Origin: Siphonodentalium dalli
Taxonomy: Eukaryota > Mollusca > Scaphopoda > Gadilida > Siphonodentaliidae
Direction: 5' to 3'
Length of the DNA stretch: 64,000 nt
Assembly: GCA_032622095.1 (NCBI GenBank)
Contig: CP136069.1
Location: forward strand, 11,426,036-11,490,035
Shown here one piece after another: positions 1-11,956 of this stretch (within the stretch, counting starts at the first letter, position 1; each line of letters begins with the position of its first letter). Below the pieces are notes generated by a model. The model did no database searches, was not told the origin of the DNA, and saw nothing but the letters and a program-made list of their open reading frames with translations. Made by a program: the position numbers and the translations under genes.

Positions 1-350
1 AAAAAAATCCCCATTCTTGGGATAAATATTCCATTGCCACGACCCTTCGATCTGTTGAAACATTCCACACCAATATTTACTTTATATGACTAAATATTCC
101 CCAACTAAAACAAGGGATAAATTCTGTCTTATGTCTGATTGGGTCTAAAACAATACATTTTACACCGAATATTGGTTGGAAAATTTAACTATAACGTAAT
201 TGCATATTTGAGCTATCATAATCTATTTTCTAAGTCTGAAAATTCCAACCGATTTATAGTCAACACTCGATCGGTCTATGACTTGTATAATCCTATTGTT
301 GAAAATGTTACAAAGATGAGTGATAAAAAAGCACCAACATCACCCAAATG
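1..350. repeat. Dispersed repeat, inverted copy of 46,248-46,617
   Basis: The first 350 bases reappear in reverse complement near 46.2-46.6 kb with many substitutions but clear collinearity: shared blocks include the stretch reading ACACCGAATATTGGTTGGAA and the stretch around the GATCGGTCTATGAC word. The left end is cut by the window edge, so the full element cannot be seen. No coding signal was found; the 76-codon open frame inside resembles no known domain. Confidence 0.8.
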
Positions 351-2300
351 CCGCCTCTGTCCTTTATGAAAGCAACTGATTATCCCGAGGCCCATCTAAT
401 CGAAATAAAAATTTCCAACAATCCATAAAGGTAAGTATAAGATCGGCCAATAAACCGAATGCGAATAACAATCTATCTATTTGTATAATATCTCTGTTGT
501 TGCAGTTGGTTCACCATACATTACCAGTCGATGTGATAAATTCCACCCGTAAAACAGTTTGCGTACCCGTACCCGTACATGTTTGAAATCGCAAACTCGC
601 TATTAACAAGAACTTTACCAATATGACAAATATGAGTACCAATGTAAATGAACATCGCTCTGGATTAAAATATGTTAGTCGGCCAAAATCTGACGATTCA
701 CTGTAGCGACGGGGATACGAATCGATGTGGCAACCGGTCCCACCAGAAATTTCGTCTCCCCAGTGAACCATTTTACGTCACCTAAACGTGACGGAGACGT
801 TCCCAACAAACACGTGTTTGTGTACCAGCGATTGGTGGGAAGACTTAGGCAAAACGTTCGAAGAAATATTCAAAATTCCAGATTGTGTCAATTACACAAT
901 GTATATCACGCAAACTTAAAGCTGGAATTATAAGATTTATTTCACGAGTTTTTATTCCGAATATGAAGACAACCACAGTAATGTGACTGCTTATTCCACT
1001 TCTCTTCGTGTTCAGAACTAATATCCATGTCCCGACGTTTATCTGCATGACGCTTTTCCCCTCTCATATGCATCTCCCCCTTTTAAGCTGCTCGATCTCT
1101 TGAGCATGTGACGAATTGTGTAAATTCGTTCGCATCTCCCACTTCACTGGTTCGAAGCTGTAATCCATCCAATATCTACCACTTCACATTCACAAAGAAG
1201 CGCAATTCTTCATCTCATAAATAACTGCTTCGACGCTGGAATCCATGCAACACATACAACATCACATTCACAAAGATTGGTAACTCATCATCGTTACATT
1301 GATCATACGTGGTAATTGGGTTGTTGCTCTTGGATCGACATGAATCAACTGTGTATGTGTGGGACAGTGGGTGTGGGTGTTGATGTCTCACAGGGGGCTT
1401 AAAGTTTAAAGGGACTTAAGGCATTTGAAGTGGGTTCATGCGAAATAAAATAAAAGTCGGTACACTGTTAGAAAATACTGTCTGTTTGACAGTGTCGGAC
1501 CGTCATAATCCGACGGTCCCATACCATTTCATCAATTGTACGGTGAATTACATTTGTTTTATGCCACCTGAAATTGTGCGCGTTTCCAAGTTCATGCCGT
1601 AAAAATTCAACAATATGTTTATTGGCGACAAAATTATATACTGCAGTGACTCCATACAGTATGACTGAATCTGATTCTGCTGATATTTAATATTTATTAC
1701 CGGTATTAATTGTATTCAGTGCAATTATCCGATATAATCATTCCGTCCTGTCTTGCGTCCGTAATTAAATTACGTTATTTTCTGGGGCCGACTTTATCAC
1801 AAACGAATATCTTTCTGTGTCTTGCCGCGCTGAAAACGCAGTTGTTTTTTGTGTTATACAGGTGTGGACTGATGTTAAAACTGTCTGACTCCAGTTCCAA
1901 TGTCAACGGACAAGTTCTAAATCTGCTAAAACTGGCTTAATCGTTGATATTTTCCACTAAATTGTGACAACTGGGTTGTCTTCGAGCTGTCTTTTCGAGC
2001 TGTCGGCTATGACTTGTCTTCATACTTCTCATTGCTCATGTTGAAATTGACAGTGCTGTGCCTATCAAAACACTGACACATTTACTGACACAAGAGGATA
2101 CAGGTACAATTAATAAGAGATTCGGTGTCAACCACTGGTGACAATAATATCAACAACAACAGCAGATATGAAAATGTTGACAGAGTTGTTTTTAACTTGA
2201 ACTGTTCAATCCAGTTGACAGTGTTCTGATTGTTTCAAAGCACATACATGTACATTTATACGAGCGGATATACTGTACGCACCAGAGTAATTCACAAGAG
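351..2300. other. Intergenic or intronic DNA without recognised features
   Basis: Only short open frames occur on either strand and none resembles a known protein. A consensus-like splice donor (AAAG followed by GTAAGTATAAG) sits near 429-439 on the plus strand, but no coding exon ends there. Confidence 0.5.
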
Positions 2301-2307
2301 CTGCAAT

Positions 2308-2454
2308 GCGGGTTAGCATCACCAAATTAACCCACTTGGGACCTCATTCTGCTTACAACTCAGCAGAATGAGGTTCCCAGAGGGTGAATTTGGTGATGCG
2401 AATCCGCTATGCGGGGTAGCATCACTAAATTCTCCCCCGAGGACCTCATTCTGC
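2308..2454. repeat. Foldback repeat (hairpin plus extra arm)
   Basis: Bases 2,308-2,352 and 2,362-2,407 are near-complementary and would form a ~45-bp hairpin with a short loop. A third, diverged copy of the left arm follows at 2,411-2,454. The arms share GGTTAGCATCACCAAATT and ACCTCATTCTGC. Probably a small MITE relic. Confidence 0.75.
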
Positions 2455-2879
2455 AAATGACAGGCACACTATTTCAAGGCTTGGGGCAAACTTAATTTGA
2501 ATCTGAACATTTAATGTGAATCTCATCCCAGATGGAGGGTTTTCTTATCAGATTGGAATGTAATCATAATTTTGAATGATTAGATATGCCAAAGTATTCC
2601 CTCATATACAGGGACGTGGTCGCTTCTTTTCTTTGCGGTGGTGTGGGGGTAGCGTCACATACACGTACTGAACTCCTAGCCAACCTACATACCTTCATGA
2701 TCATGCAATTTATAACTGTATGATTACATAGCTTGGGCACTTTTCAAAAAGTGGCTGTCAAACGAGAAAGGGGATTTTTCGATGGTTTGTGGATCACCTA
2801 CCACATTTAATGTATTGAATGCAACACGAGCTGATGCCATATGTTCACAATACCAACCGAGGTTGTGTAAAACGGCAGT

Positions 2880-3480
2880 GCTATATAGAAATATATATGG
2901 ATGGATGGGTTCGTTCCCGACATTCTGTGACACTTCACAAAAAGAGAATTGCCCTTCAGCTCGAGTCTACTCAAGACTTAAAATATGGTGGAGTCCCAAA
3001 ACAGTGAATTTTGGCCTTTATTATTTGTCAGCCACTTTTAGTAAAGTATCGTAAGCTGTCGCGACCAACACATCCATACACATTGTGTACACTTTGATAT
3101 AATTACCTTTTGTCCATACCCTCAGTTAATATTGAGGGCTTATCCCTTTGGCCTTACATAGTTATTTCCTGATAGTATTGCCTTTTGTCTACAACTCCAT
3201 TTAAAGACATTGTGTGCTTATTCAAAGCATATTCATTCAGTTTGTAACGTGATCAAGACTCAGATGGGGTATAGAACTCCCCAAAGCAGCGAACAATCGC
3301 CTTTCTTATTACTAGCCGCTTGTGTTAAAGTGCCACAAACTTTCGGTAACCATTCCATCCACATTAGTGTCTGTATCTCTTGATATTATTGCCTGGTATC
3401 CACATGTCCATTTATTATTGAGAGCACAGCCCTTCAGTTCGGGGTCTGATCGGAATCTCATCTGATCCTAAGTATAGAGG
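2880..3480. repeat. Diverged tandem array, left part (~160-240 bp unit)
   Basis: Several degenerate units follow each other, each with recognisable words in the same order: a GTTAATATTGAG-like word, then CTTTGG or CTTCAG, then a CAAGACTTTAAATAGGG-like word, then CCCAAAGCAGTGAACAATCGCC, then a CGGGAACCAACCCATCCATAC-like word. Spacing varies between units. The same family continues at 5,150-6,010 after the MITE-like block, so the array appears split by that insertion. Confidence 0.65.
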
Positions 3481-3485
3481 CTTAA

Positions 3486-4677
3486 CCCTTTACCCAACAG
3501 AAGGGCCCTGTGCCAATGCATTCTCTTATATATGCGAGTCGACCATAGGTCGCCTCGCATATATAAGAGAATGCATTGGCTTAACACATTAAAAATTATA
3601 AAATTGTTAAAGAATGTAAGAAAAAATGGTAAAAAGTGTTAAAAAAAAGGTTTTTTTTAGGCCAATGCATTCACTTATATATGCGAGGCGACCTATGGTC
3701 GACTCGCATATATAAGAGAATGCATTGGCACATGGCATAACTGTAACATTTTGACTGGCAATCCCATTGTAATTAATAAATTCACCTTTTTGACGGGCAA
3801 TCCCATTGTAATTAATAAATTCACCTTTTTGACGGGCAATCCCATTGTAATTAATAAATTCACCTTTTTGACGGGCAATCCCATTGTAATTAATAAATTC
3901 ACCTTTTTGACGGGCAATCCCATTGTAATTAATAAATTCACCTTTTTGACGGGCAATCCCATTGTAATTAATAAATTCACACAATCTAATCAACAATCTT
4001 CTTATTGTCTTGACTCTTTGAGAGGAAGCTTCATTTGTGCCATAATGTTGAGTTGAATTTTTAATTAAATTATCATACCTCCATCTATTATAATGAAGAA
4101 TAAAGCAGCCACAATTACATGACCTAATGAAAACAAATGTTAGTATGCCGATTGGTCCACTGAAGGAGGCCCCAATCAACTGGAATTAGGCCACAGTATT
4201 ACATATACAGCTGGTCATTTGGCTTTGGAGCTATAACCTAAAACTTATCTCATCCCTATGTTAATTGATTAGCAGGCATGACATGATAATTCTCAAGTAT
4301 AGGAAATTATTCATCAGTGAAAACTAAATACGAATTTTGTTTTCTCAAGAAAACTAAAGTTTCCCCTCATGATCTTCAGATGATGTCGTATTATATATAA
4401 TTTAATTGAAAACGGCCTATTTTACAAAAGTTATTGGTACTTGGTAAGATTTTATTTAGGCCAATGCATTCTCTTATATATGCGAGGCGACCTATGGTCG
4501 ACTCGCATATATATGAGAATGCATTGGCACAGGGCATAACTGTAACTATCACAATGTGGTCAAGGAGCCGGTTCCAATGATATCCATATTTGTATGGTTC
4601 TATTGAGACAGACCGAAGATATTTTAGGCTGTTGAAGCTTTATTTGGCCGGTTTTGGCCGGTTTGTTGGGTAAAGGC
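3486..4677. mobile_element. TTAA-type (piggyBac-like) MITE, long copy
   Basis: The left end reads TTAA (3,482-3,485) then CCCTTTACCCAAC. The right end (4,665-4,676) is GTTGGGTAAAGG, its complement less the last base. The right-hand TTAA is mutated. Outer parts match the compact copy at 62,418-62,763, including the sub-terminal CACAATGTGGTCAA and GGCCGGTTTGTTGGG blocks. This copy is ~850 bp longer because of extra material between the second and third hairpins (39-bp tandem repeat plus AT-rich sequence). Three ~67-bp near-perfect hairpins lie at 3,513-3,579, 3,662-3,728 and 4,461-4,527. No transposase frame is present, so it is non-autonomous. Assignment to piggyBac rests only on the TTAA target and the CCC-start termini. 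Confidence 0.75.
3753..3982. repeat. 39-bp tandem repeat, 6 copies
   Basis: Six almost identical units start at 3,753, 3,792, 3,831, 3,870, 3,909 and 3,948, each beginning GACGGGCAATCCCATTGTAA. Because 39 is divisible by three, all frames stay open across it and give spurious repetitive peptides on both strands; it is not a gene. Confidence 0.95.
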
Positions 4678-5149
4678 TGAACGGGCTAATGTTGAAATAA
4701 TGAGTGACGTTCTGAACTCAAATGACCCACATTTCCTACGCAAGTTATGTTCTTTTATCAGAACTATATTTAGTGAAGTAGAAAAGACTCGCAACACATA
4801 ACCTGGTTTATGTTGTCGCCGTTGTTGTTGCTGTTGTTGTTGTTGTTATTATCACACATGCAATAAATCTATCATATACACGTCATATACAACATATGAA
4901 GTATAACCCGCTATCTCGACAGGTGTTGTTGTTGTCGCTGTTAATCATGACAAACAAATAAGCGCAATTGACGTACAAGTGACGCAAATGGCACCATACG
5001 TATATGTATAAATGGCACATGCATGTAATTGTATGTCATTTTTTTAGGCCATGCAAAACCGATGCAAATATTGTATATATGTCTCATCTCTTTGTATATA
5101 ACTACTCCTGTCTCAAAATCCTATTATGTAACTTGGATCAGAGAATAAA
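4678..5149. other. Non-coding spacer with a GTT-rich microsatellite
   Basis: Contains an imperfect (GTT)n run near 4,815-4,850 and AT-rich sequence. No open frame or hairpin of note. Confidence 0.5.
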
Positions 5150-6010
5150 GCATTACTGGCGTGAATTTAAATAGGGATGGGTCCCCGAAGCATAAAACAA
5201 TCGCCTTTCTTATTTGCCAGTGTCCCAGAGTGTCGGGAACCAACCTATGCATATACTAATGTGTCGTGAACCTACCCATGAATATAAGAGTGTGTCGTGA
5301 ACCAACCCATGAATATAAGAGTGTGTCGTGAACCAACCCATGAATATAAGAGTGTGTCGGGCACCAACCCATGAATATAAATTGTGCATTTCCTTTTAGT
5401 ATTGACTATTGTGCACAATGCCATTTAACATTGATATCATAACCCTTCAGTTTGGTGTCTGGCCAAGACTTTAAATAGGGTAGGGGTCCTTTTTGTTAAG
5501 TCTGCCATGCTTTCGGGAATAAACCAATTCATACAAATTGGGTATTTCCCGATAAAGCTATCTTTTTATCCACACCTGTAGTTAATATTGAGAGCACATC
5601 TCTTTGGTTTGTTGTATGTTCATGACTTTAAATAGGGTAGCGGGTCCCCAAGCAGTGAACATTTATTTGTTAGCCGCGTTTGTAAACTTGCGCATGGCTT
5701 TCGCGAATAATCTCATCCATGCAACTGATATATTATTTTCAGATAGTAATGCATTTTGTCCACTCCTTCGGTTAATATTGAGAGCATAGTCCGTCAGTCC
5801 TGAGTGTGTTCAAGATTTTAAATGGGTATGGGTCCCAAAGTAATCACAAACAACTCACTCTTCCGTTAGCGTTACTATACAACGAATTATATGAGTGTGT
5901 TCTCGTCACTTAAGTGTTCGTTCTCGAATGTTCCATGTCCATGCCCAGTTAAGCATGAACATAAAGGGTGTTTCTGTTAATAAATTGTTCTAGCTTGAAA
6001 CATAAAATAG
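5150..6010. repeat. Diverged tandem array, right part
   Basis: Continuation of the 2,880-3,480 family: GTTAATATTGAGAGCA-like words recur near 5,582 and 5,770, each followed by a GACTTTAAATAGGGTAG-like word and GGTCCCC. Units are ~155-190 bp and strongly diverged. A 31-bp subunit within this family has been locally amplified at 5,231-5,380. Confidence 0.65.
5231..5380. repeat. 31-bp tandem repeat, ~5 copies
   Basis: Units of the form GTGTGTCGTGAACCAACCCA followed by TGAATATAAGA repeat with few changes. The unit corresponds to the end of one larger array unit, so this is local amplification within the array. Confidence 0.9.
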
Positions 6011-6254
6011 AGAATGTCCCCAAAACCTCACCGTTTTCTTTCAAATTGCCAAATATGTTTTCAATACAAAAGCTGGTTTCAATTATGGTTTATTCACGTG
6101 CCCTTTGTATTTCCTGATATCTGAGAACCGGTGATCAAAATCTTCCAACTCAATTTCCCACAAGATAGAGTTTTAGGATATAAAACATTTCAGCACCCAC
6201 GCGTCGATGACCCCCGGATTCGAAACATATTAGGGTAGCGCATACGTTAAACCA

Positions 6255-6440
6255 CTGAACCCGTACATGCAGTATACTATTTACTGGCTGAACCCGTACA
6301 TGCAGTATACTATTTACCGGCTGAACCCGTACATGCAGTATACTATTTACTGAACCCGTACATGCAGTATACTATTTACTGGCTACATGCAGCAGTATAC
6401 TATTTACTGAACCCGCACATGCAGTATACTATTTACTGGC
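6255..6440. repeat. 29-33 bp tandem repeat, ~6 copies
   Basis: The word CCCGTACATGCAGTATACTA followed by TTTACTGG recurs about six times with unit lengths of 29 or 33 bp, one unit being shortened (6,380-6,407). It explains the small open frame there. Confidence 0.9.
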
Positions 6441-6585
6441 GATTCGCTGCTATTATGTTCTGGAATATAAGCAACAAACTATACGTAACACTGTACAGTA
6501 CCGAGCATGCACGAACAAAATTAATCTACGGTGCCGCTCTAAATAATGTTTAGTTACGCATGACTAAATTTTTGTTAACATTTAA

Positions 6586-6865
6586 AGGTACTCAATCCGA
6601 TTTAACGCTCCTAAATTACTATTCTTTGGCTTCTGGGGTAAACAATATTTGATTCGAGTCGAGGAACCCACCCATCAAAAGCTCATAGTGATCAGATATC
6701 GATTTTTGAAGTTTTTTATTTCAATTGTTTGTGGCCCAGAAACACGCCATCAAATGAATAGTCTCGGTCAAAGTTGCGGATGGAAACGGATAACTCTAAC
6801 AACAAGCAGTAATACGGCAAAATTTCGTGAATACTCAAGTGAAAATACGGCCATATTTCGTTGAA
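6586..6865. repeat. Dispersed repeat related to 43,836-44,035
   Basis: Begins TTAAAGGTACTCAATCCGAT and then CGCTCCTAAATTACTATT, matching 43,836-44,035 in the same orientation over ~200 bp, with the shared words GTCGAGGAAC, GTGGCCCAGAAA and GGATAACTC. A third short match to the terminal word (GAGGTACTCAATCCGATC) lies near 11,715, at the far side of the minisatellite. Probably the end of a longer transposable element. Confidence 0.7.
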
Positions 6866-6879
6866 CAAAATGTTGATAA

Positions 6880-7150
6880 ATAACACGTTTTGGGAAATTT
6901 GATATCATAGTTGACAGTGGTTAGCATTATGTTGTTGCAATTAATCGATTCTGATAACTAAAGCGTATTTTGAAGAAATGTCGTTGTTGTATCTTGATGA
7001 TATGGGGATTGAGTACATTTAACTAAACCATTGGGCCAAAATTCCTCCGAGTAAACAATTGGTAACTAAATATTGACTAACTAATTTTTAGTCAATTCTT
7101 AACTAAATTAATTTCTGTCTAAAAATGGGTGACTAAATATATACTAACTA
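6880..7150. repeat. Left arm of a large inverted repeat
   Basis: Reads AACACGTTTTGGGAAATTTG at its outer end and matches the reverse complement of 11,585-11,868 collinearly, including ATGATATCAAATTTCCC-type and GACTAACTAATTTTTAGTCA blocks. The arms enclose ~4.4 kb that includes the 46-bp minisatellite and a separate MITE. By eye the arms are roughly 85-90% identical with small indels. Confidence 0.85.
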
Positions 7151-7395
7151 AATTGGGTTGCCTCGTTTTCCTCCTCCACAATGTTAGTTAATTGTAACCC
7201 AATAAAATGGGTCAAATTAATTAGTTAACTCTTAACCCAATATTTAGTCAGATTTTAACCCAATATTTAACTAATTATTGGGTTATAAAATTAACTAATA
7301 TTTAGTAGCCTTAACTAAAATTGAGTCATGTATGACTGTATAAATTGGGTCAAAAGTGACTAAATATTGGGTCACCATATCCTTTCACAATGAAT
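7060..7395. repeat. Low-complexity TTAACTAA / TTAGTCA-rich block
   Basis: Many short words built from TAACTAA, GACTAAATA and TTGGGT recur in both orientations without fixed spacing, giving a degenerate simple-sequence region inside the left inverted arm and just beyond it. Confidence 0.6.
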
Positions 7396-7505
7396 TAAGT
7401 GTTTAGTAAAGATATCAAACATTACACTTAAAGTGTTTTTGTTGTTTCTTTAATACTAAACATGTAAATGTCCTTGTGAAATATAAAAAGACAGGCTTTG
7501 GGTCA

Positions 7506-7797
7506 ATAAGCGAGATCACTGAGTCGCGACCATGTTGGATCCATCCAGCCCCCGTTCTGCGGCGTGCTACAGGTCAAAGTTCAGGAGGTGCATTCCATAT
7601 AATTATGGAACTTTTGAATATTGGTGATTCCAAATATGGAGCTTTTGAATATTCATGAATTCAATATATGGAATCATGAATAATCAAAGTGTCCATATAT
7701 GGAATGCACCTACAAAACTGTGACCTATATGGCCCTTAAAATGCGGAACGGGGGCTGGATCAACCCAATATGGCGACGATGCAGTGATCTCGTTTAT
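7506..7797. mobile_element. MITE with ~48-bp terminal inverted repeats
   Basis: The left end begins ATAAGCGAGATCACTG and the right end is CAGTGATCTCGTTTAT; complementarity continues inward through CCAGCCCCCGTTC on both sides. An inner pair (GGTGCATTCCATATA and its complement, near 7,587 and 7,693) makes a second nested palindrome. No transposase frame. A target-site duplication is not obvious. Confidence 0.8.
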
Positions 7798-8290
7798 ATT
7801 CCAACATGCAAACATTTTTGGGGGGGGGGGATAATTACCAGTATGACTTTCTTGTATGCTGATGGGCAGATGCGCGATATTCTAGGAGTTGAATTCACCA
7901 AATATGAAGGTCAGACCCACCCGTGTAGGGGTTGGTAGTCGATTGATGCAATTGTATAGCTCAATTTGCTACAACTATAACAATGATTGAAAGATAACAA
8001 AATTACGCATATTGAAACCATTGTTATGTAAAATTAAACATAACTATTACAATGACTTGTCAACAAACATTTGTAATCGCGAAGTAAGTTAAAATAATTT
8101 ATCTAAATATTATTATTATAATATTTTTCAATACTTTGAGCTTCTATAAAAGAAATTGATTAGACAATGCTACTCTGACTGTAACAGTAATGTTTACATA
8201 ACAATGGTTTTGATCTGTGAAATCTTGTTATTGGAGAGTTATTAATACTAGTAAGAACATTGAAGATAGTGAAAATCTCACTGCGATTGA

Positions 8291-11200
8291 TTAGCCATGA
8301 ATTTACTGTACACACTAATTATAATTGTCGGTGTTATTAGCCATGAATTTACTGTATACAGTAATTATAATTGTCGGTGTTATTAGCCATGAATTTACTG
8401 TATACACTAATTATAATTGTCAGTGTTATTAGCCATGAATTTACTGTATACACTAATTATAATTGTCGGCGTTATTAGCCATGAATTTACTGTATACACT
8501 AATTATAATTGTCGGTGTTATTAGCCATGAATTTACTGTATACACTAATTATAATTGTCGGTGTTATTAGCCATGAATTTACTGTATACACTAATTATAA
8601 TTGTCGGTGTTATTAGCCATGAATTTACTGTATACACTAATTAAAATTGTCGGTGTTATTGGCCATGAATTTACTGTATACACTAATTATAATTGTCGGT
8701 GTTATTAGCCATGAATTTACTGTATACACTAATTATAATTGTCGGCGTTATTAGCCATGAATTTACTGTATACACTAATTATAATTGTCGGTGTTATTAG
8801 CCATGAATTTACTGTATACACTAATTATAATTGTCGGTGTTATTAGCCATGAATTTACTGTATACACTAATTATAATTGTCGGTGTTATTAGCCATGAAT
8901 TTACTGTATGCACTAATTATAATTGTCGGTGTTATTAGCCATGAATTTACTGTATACACTAATTATAATTGTCGGTGTTATTAGCCATGAATTTACTGTA
9001 TACACTAATTATAATTGTCGGTGTTATTAGCCATGAATTTACTGTATACACTAATTATAATTGTCGGTGTTATTAGCCATGAATTTAGAGTATACCGTAA
9101 TTATAATTGTCGGTGTTATTAGCCATGAATTTACTCTATACACTAATTATTATTGTCGGTGTTATTAGCCATGAATTTACTGTATACACTAATTATAATT
9201 GTCGGTGTTATTAGCCATGAATTTACTGTATACACTAATTATAATTGTCGGTGTTATTAGCCATGAATTTACTGTATACAGTAATGATAATTGTCGTTGT
9301 TATTAACCATGAATTTACTGTATACACTAATTATAATTGTCGGTGTTATTAGCCATGAATTTACTGTATACACTAATTATAATTGTCGGTGTTATTAGCC
9401 ATGAATTTACTATATACACTAATTATAATTGTCGGTGTTATTAGCCATGAATTAACTGTATACAGTAATTATAATTGTCGGTGTTATTAGCCATGAATTT
9501 ACTGTATACACTAATTATAATTGTCGGTGTTATTAGCCATGAATTTACTTTATACTCTAATTATAATTGTCGGTGTTATTAGCCATGAATTTACTCTATA
9601 CTCTAATTATAATTGTCGGTGTTATTAGCCATGAATTTACTGTATACACTAATTATAATTGTCGGTGTTATTAGCCATGAATTTACTGTATACACTAATT
9701 ATAATTGTCGGTGTTATTAGCCATGAATTTACTGTATACAGTAATTATAATTGTCGGTGTTATTAGCCATTAATTTACTGTATACAGTAATTATAATTGT
9801 CGGTGTTATTGGCCATGAATTTACTTTATACACTAATTATAATTGTCGGTGTTATTAGCCATGAATTTACTGTATACACTAATTAAAATTGTCGGTGTTA
9901 TTGGCCATGAATTTACTGTATACACTAATTATAATTGTCGGTGTTATTAGCCATGAATTTACTGTATACACTAATTAAAATTGTCGGTGTTATTGGCCAT
10001 GAATTTACTGTATACACTAATTATAATTGTCGGTGTTATTAGCCATGAATTTACTGTATACACTAATTAAAATTGTCGGTGTTATTGGCCATGAATTTAC
10101 TTTATACACTAATTATAATTGTCGGTGTTATTAGCCATGAATTTACTGTATACACTAATTAAAATTGTCGGTGTTATTGGCCATGAATTTACTGTATACA
10201 CTAATTATAATTGTCGGTGTTATTAGCCATGAATTTACTGTATACACTAATTATAATTGTCGGCGTTATTAGCCATGAATTTACTGTATACACTAATTAT
10301 AATTGTCGGTGTTATTAGCCATGAATTTACTATATACACTAATTATAATTGTCGGTGTTATTAGCCATGAATTTACTGTATACACTAATTATAATTGTCG
10401 GTGTTATTAGCCATGAATTTACTGTATGCACTAATTATAATTGTCGGTGTTATTAGCCATGAATTTACTGTATACACTAATTATAATTGTCGGTGTTATT
10501 AGCCATGAATTTACTGTATACACTAATTATAATTGTCGGTGTTATTAGCCATGAATTTACTGTATACACTAATTATAATTGTCGGTGTTATTAGCCATGA
10601 ATTTAGAGTATACCGTAATTATAATTGTCGGTGTTATTAGCCATGAATTTACTCTATACACTAATTATTATTGTCGGTGTTATTAGCCATGAATTTACTG
10701 TATACACTAATTATAATTGTCGGTGTTATTAGCCATGAATTTACTGTATACACTAATTATAATTGTCGGTGTTATTAGCCATGAATTTACTGTATACAGT
10801 AATGATAATTGTCGGTGTTATTAACCATGAATTTACTGTATACACTAATTATAATTGTCGGTGTTATTAGCCATGAATTTACTGTATACACTAATTATAA
10901 TTGTCGGTGTTATTAGCCATGAATTTACTATATACACTAATTATAATTGTCGGTGTTATTAGCCATGAATTAACTGTATACAGTAATTATAATTGTCGGT
11001 GTTATTAGCCATGAATTTACTGTATACACTAATTATAATTGTCGGTGTTATTAGCCATGAATTTACTTTATACTCTAATTATAATTGTCGGTGTTATTAG
11101 CCATGAATTTACTCTATACTCTAATTATAATTGTCGGTGTTATTAGCCATGAATTTACTGTATACACTAATTATAATTGTCGGTGTTATTAGCCATGAAT

Positions 11201-11550
11201 TTACTGTATACACTAATTATAATTGTCGGTGTTATTAGCCATGAATTTACTGTATACAGTAATTATAATTGTCGGTGTTATTAGCCATTAATTTACTGTA
11301 TACAGTAATTATAATTGTCGGTGTTATTGGCCATGAATTTACTTTATACACTAATTATAATTGTCGGTGTTATTAGCCATGAATTTACTATATACACTAA
11401 TAATTATAATTGTCGGTGTTATTAGCCATGAATTTACTGTATACACTAATTATAATTGTCGGTGTTATTAGCCATGAATTTACTGTATACAGTAATTATA
11501 ATTGTCGGTGTTATTAGCCATGAATTTACTGTATACACTAATTATAATTG
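8291..11550. repeat. 46-bp minisatellite, ~71 copies, with higher-order structure
   Basis: A 46-bp unit starting TTAGCCATGAATTTACTGTA and ending AATTGTCGGTGTTA is repeated head to tail for 3.26 kb. Variants are shared in the same order between two blocks 1,518 bp apart (exactly 33 units): the rare ATTTAGAGTATACCG unit at 9,083 and again at 10,601, AAAATTGTCGG at 8,643 and 10,161, GCCATTAATTT at 9,766 and 11,284. A 92-bp dimer (one unit with TTAAAATTG/TTGGCC, one without) is locally repeated at about 9,880-10,200. One unit near 11,399 carries a 3-bp insertion. There are no unique spacers, so it is not a CRISPR. Confidence 0.98.
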
Positions 11551-11584
11551 TAAATATTGCGATGCAATTTATTTGGCCCAATAT

Positions 11585-11868
11585 AGTTAGTATATATTTA
11601 GTCACCCATGTTTAGTCAGAAAATAGTTTAGTTAAGAATTGACTAAAAATTAGTTAGTCAATATTTAGTTACCAAATTGTTTAGTTGGAGGAGTTTTTAC
11701 CCAATGGTTTAGTTAGAGGTACTCAATCCGATCAGACGGTCTCCATATCGTCAAGATACAACAACGACATCTCTTCAAATACGCTTTAGTTATCAGAATC
11801 GATTTATTGCAACAAAATAATGCTAACCACTGTCAACTATGATATCAAATTTCCCAAAACGTGTTGTA
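11585..11868. repeat. Right arm of a large inverted repeat
   Basis: Reverse-complement partner of 6,880-7,150. It begins just after the minisatellite and ends with CCCAAAACGTGTTGTAATGC. Contains a copy of the word GAGGTACTCAATCCGATC that also marks the start of the 6,586 and 43,836 repeats. Confidence 0.85.
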
Positions 11869-11870
11869 AT

Positions 11871-11936
11871 GCGATTGATTAGCCAGTAATACAGTAATTA
11901 TAATTGTTGTCGTTATTGCGATGAATTTGTTTGGCC
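11871..11936. repeat. Isolated relict of the 46-bp unit
   Basis: Outside the right arm, GCGATTGATTAGCCA is followed by ACAGTAATTATAATTGTTG and TTATTGCGATGAATTTGTTTGGCCC. The first words match the start of the main array (8,283) and the last match the sequence after it (11,554-11,575). This looks like an unexpanded single-copy version of the array locus. Confidence 0.6.
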
Positions 11937-11956
11937 CCACGTGAATTTACAACCAC

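Noticed and set aside
3607-4179. 190-codon minus-strand frame and its 95- and 101-codon companions
   Set aside because: Produced by six copies of a 39-bp (13-codon) tandem repeat that keeps every frame open; the peptide is a repeat in all three readings.
8291-11550. CRISPR-like regular array
   Set aside because: Units are contiguous with no unique spacers, and the genomic context is eukaryotic; it is a minisatellite.
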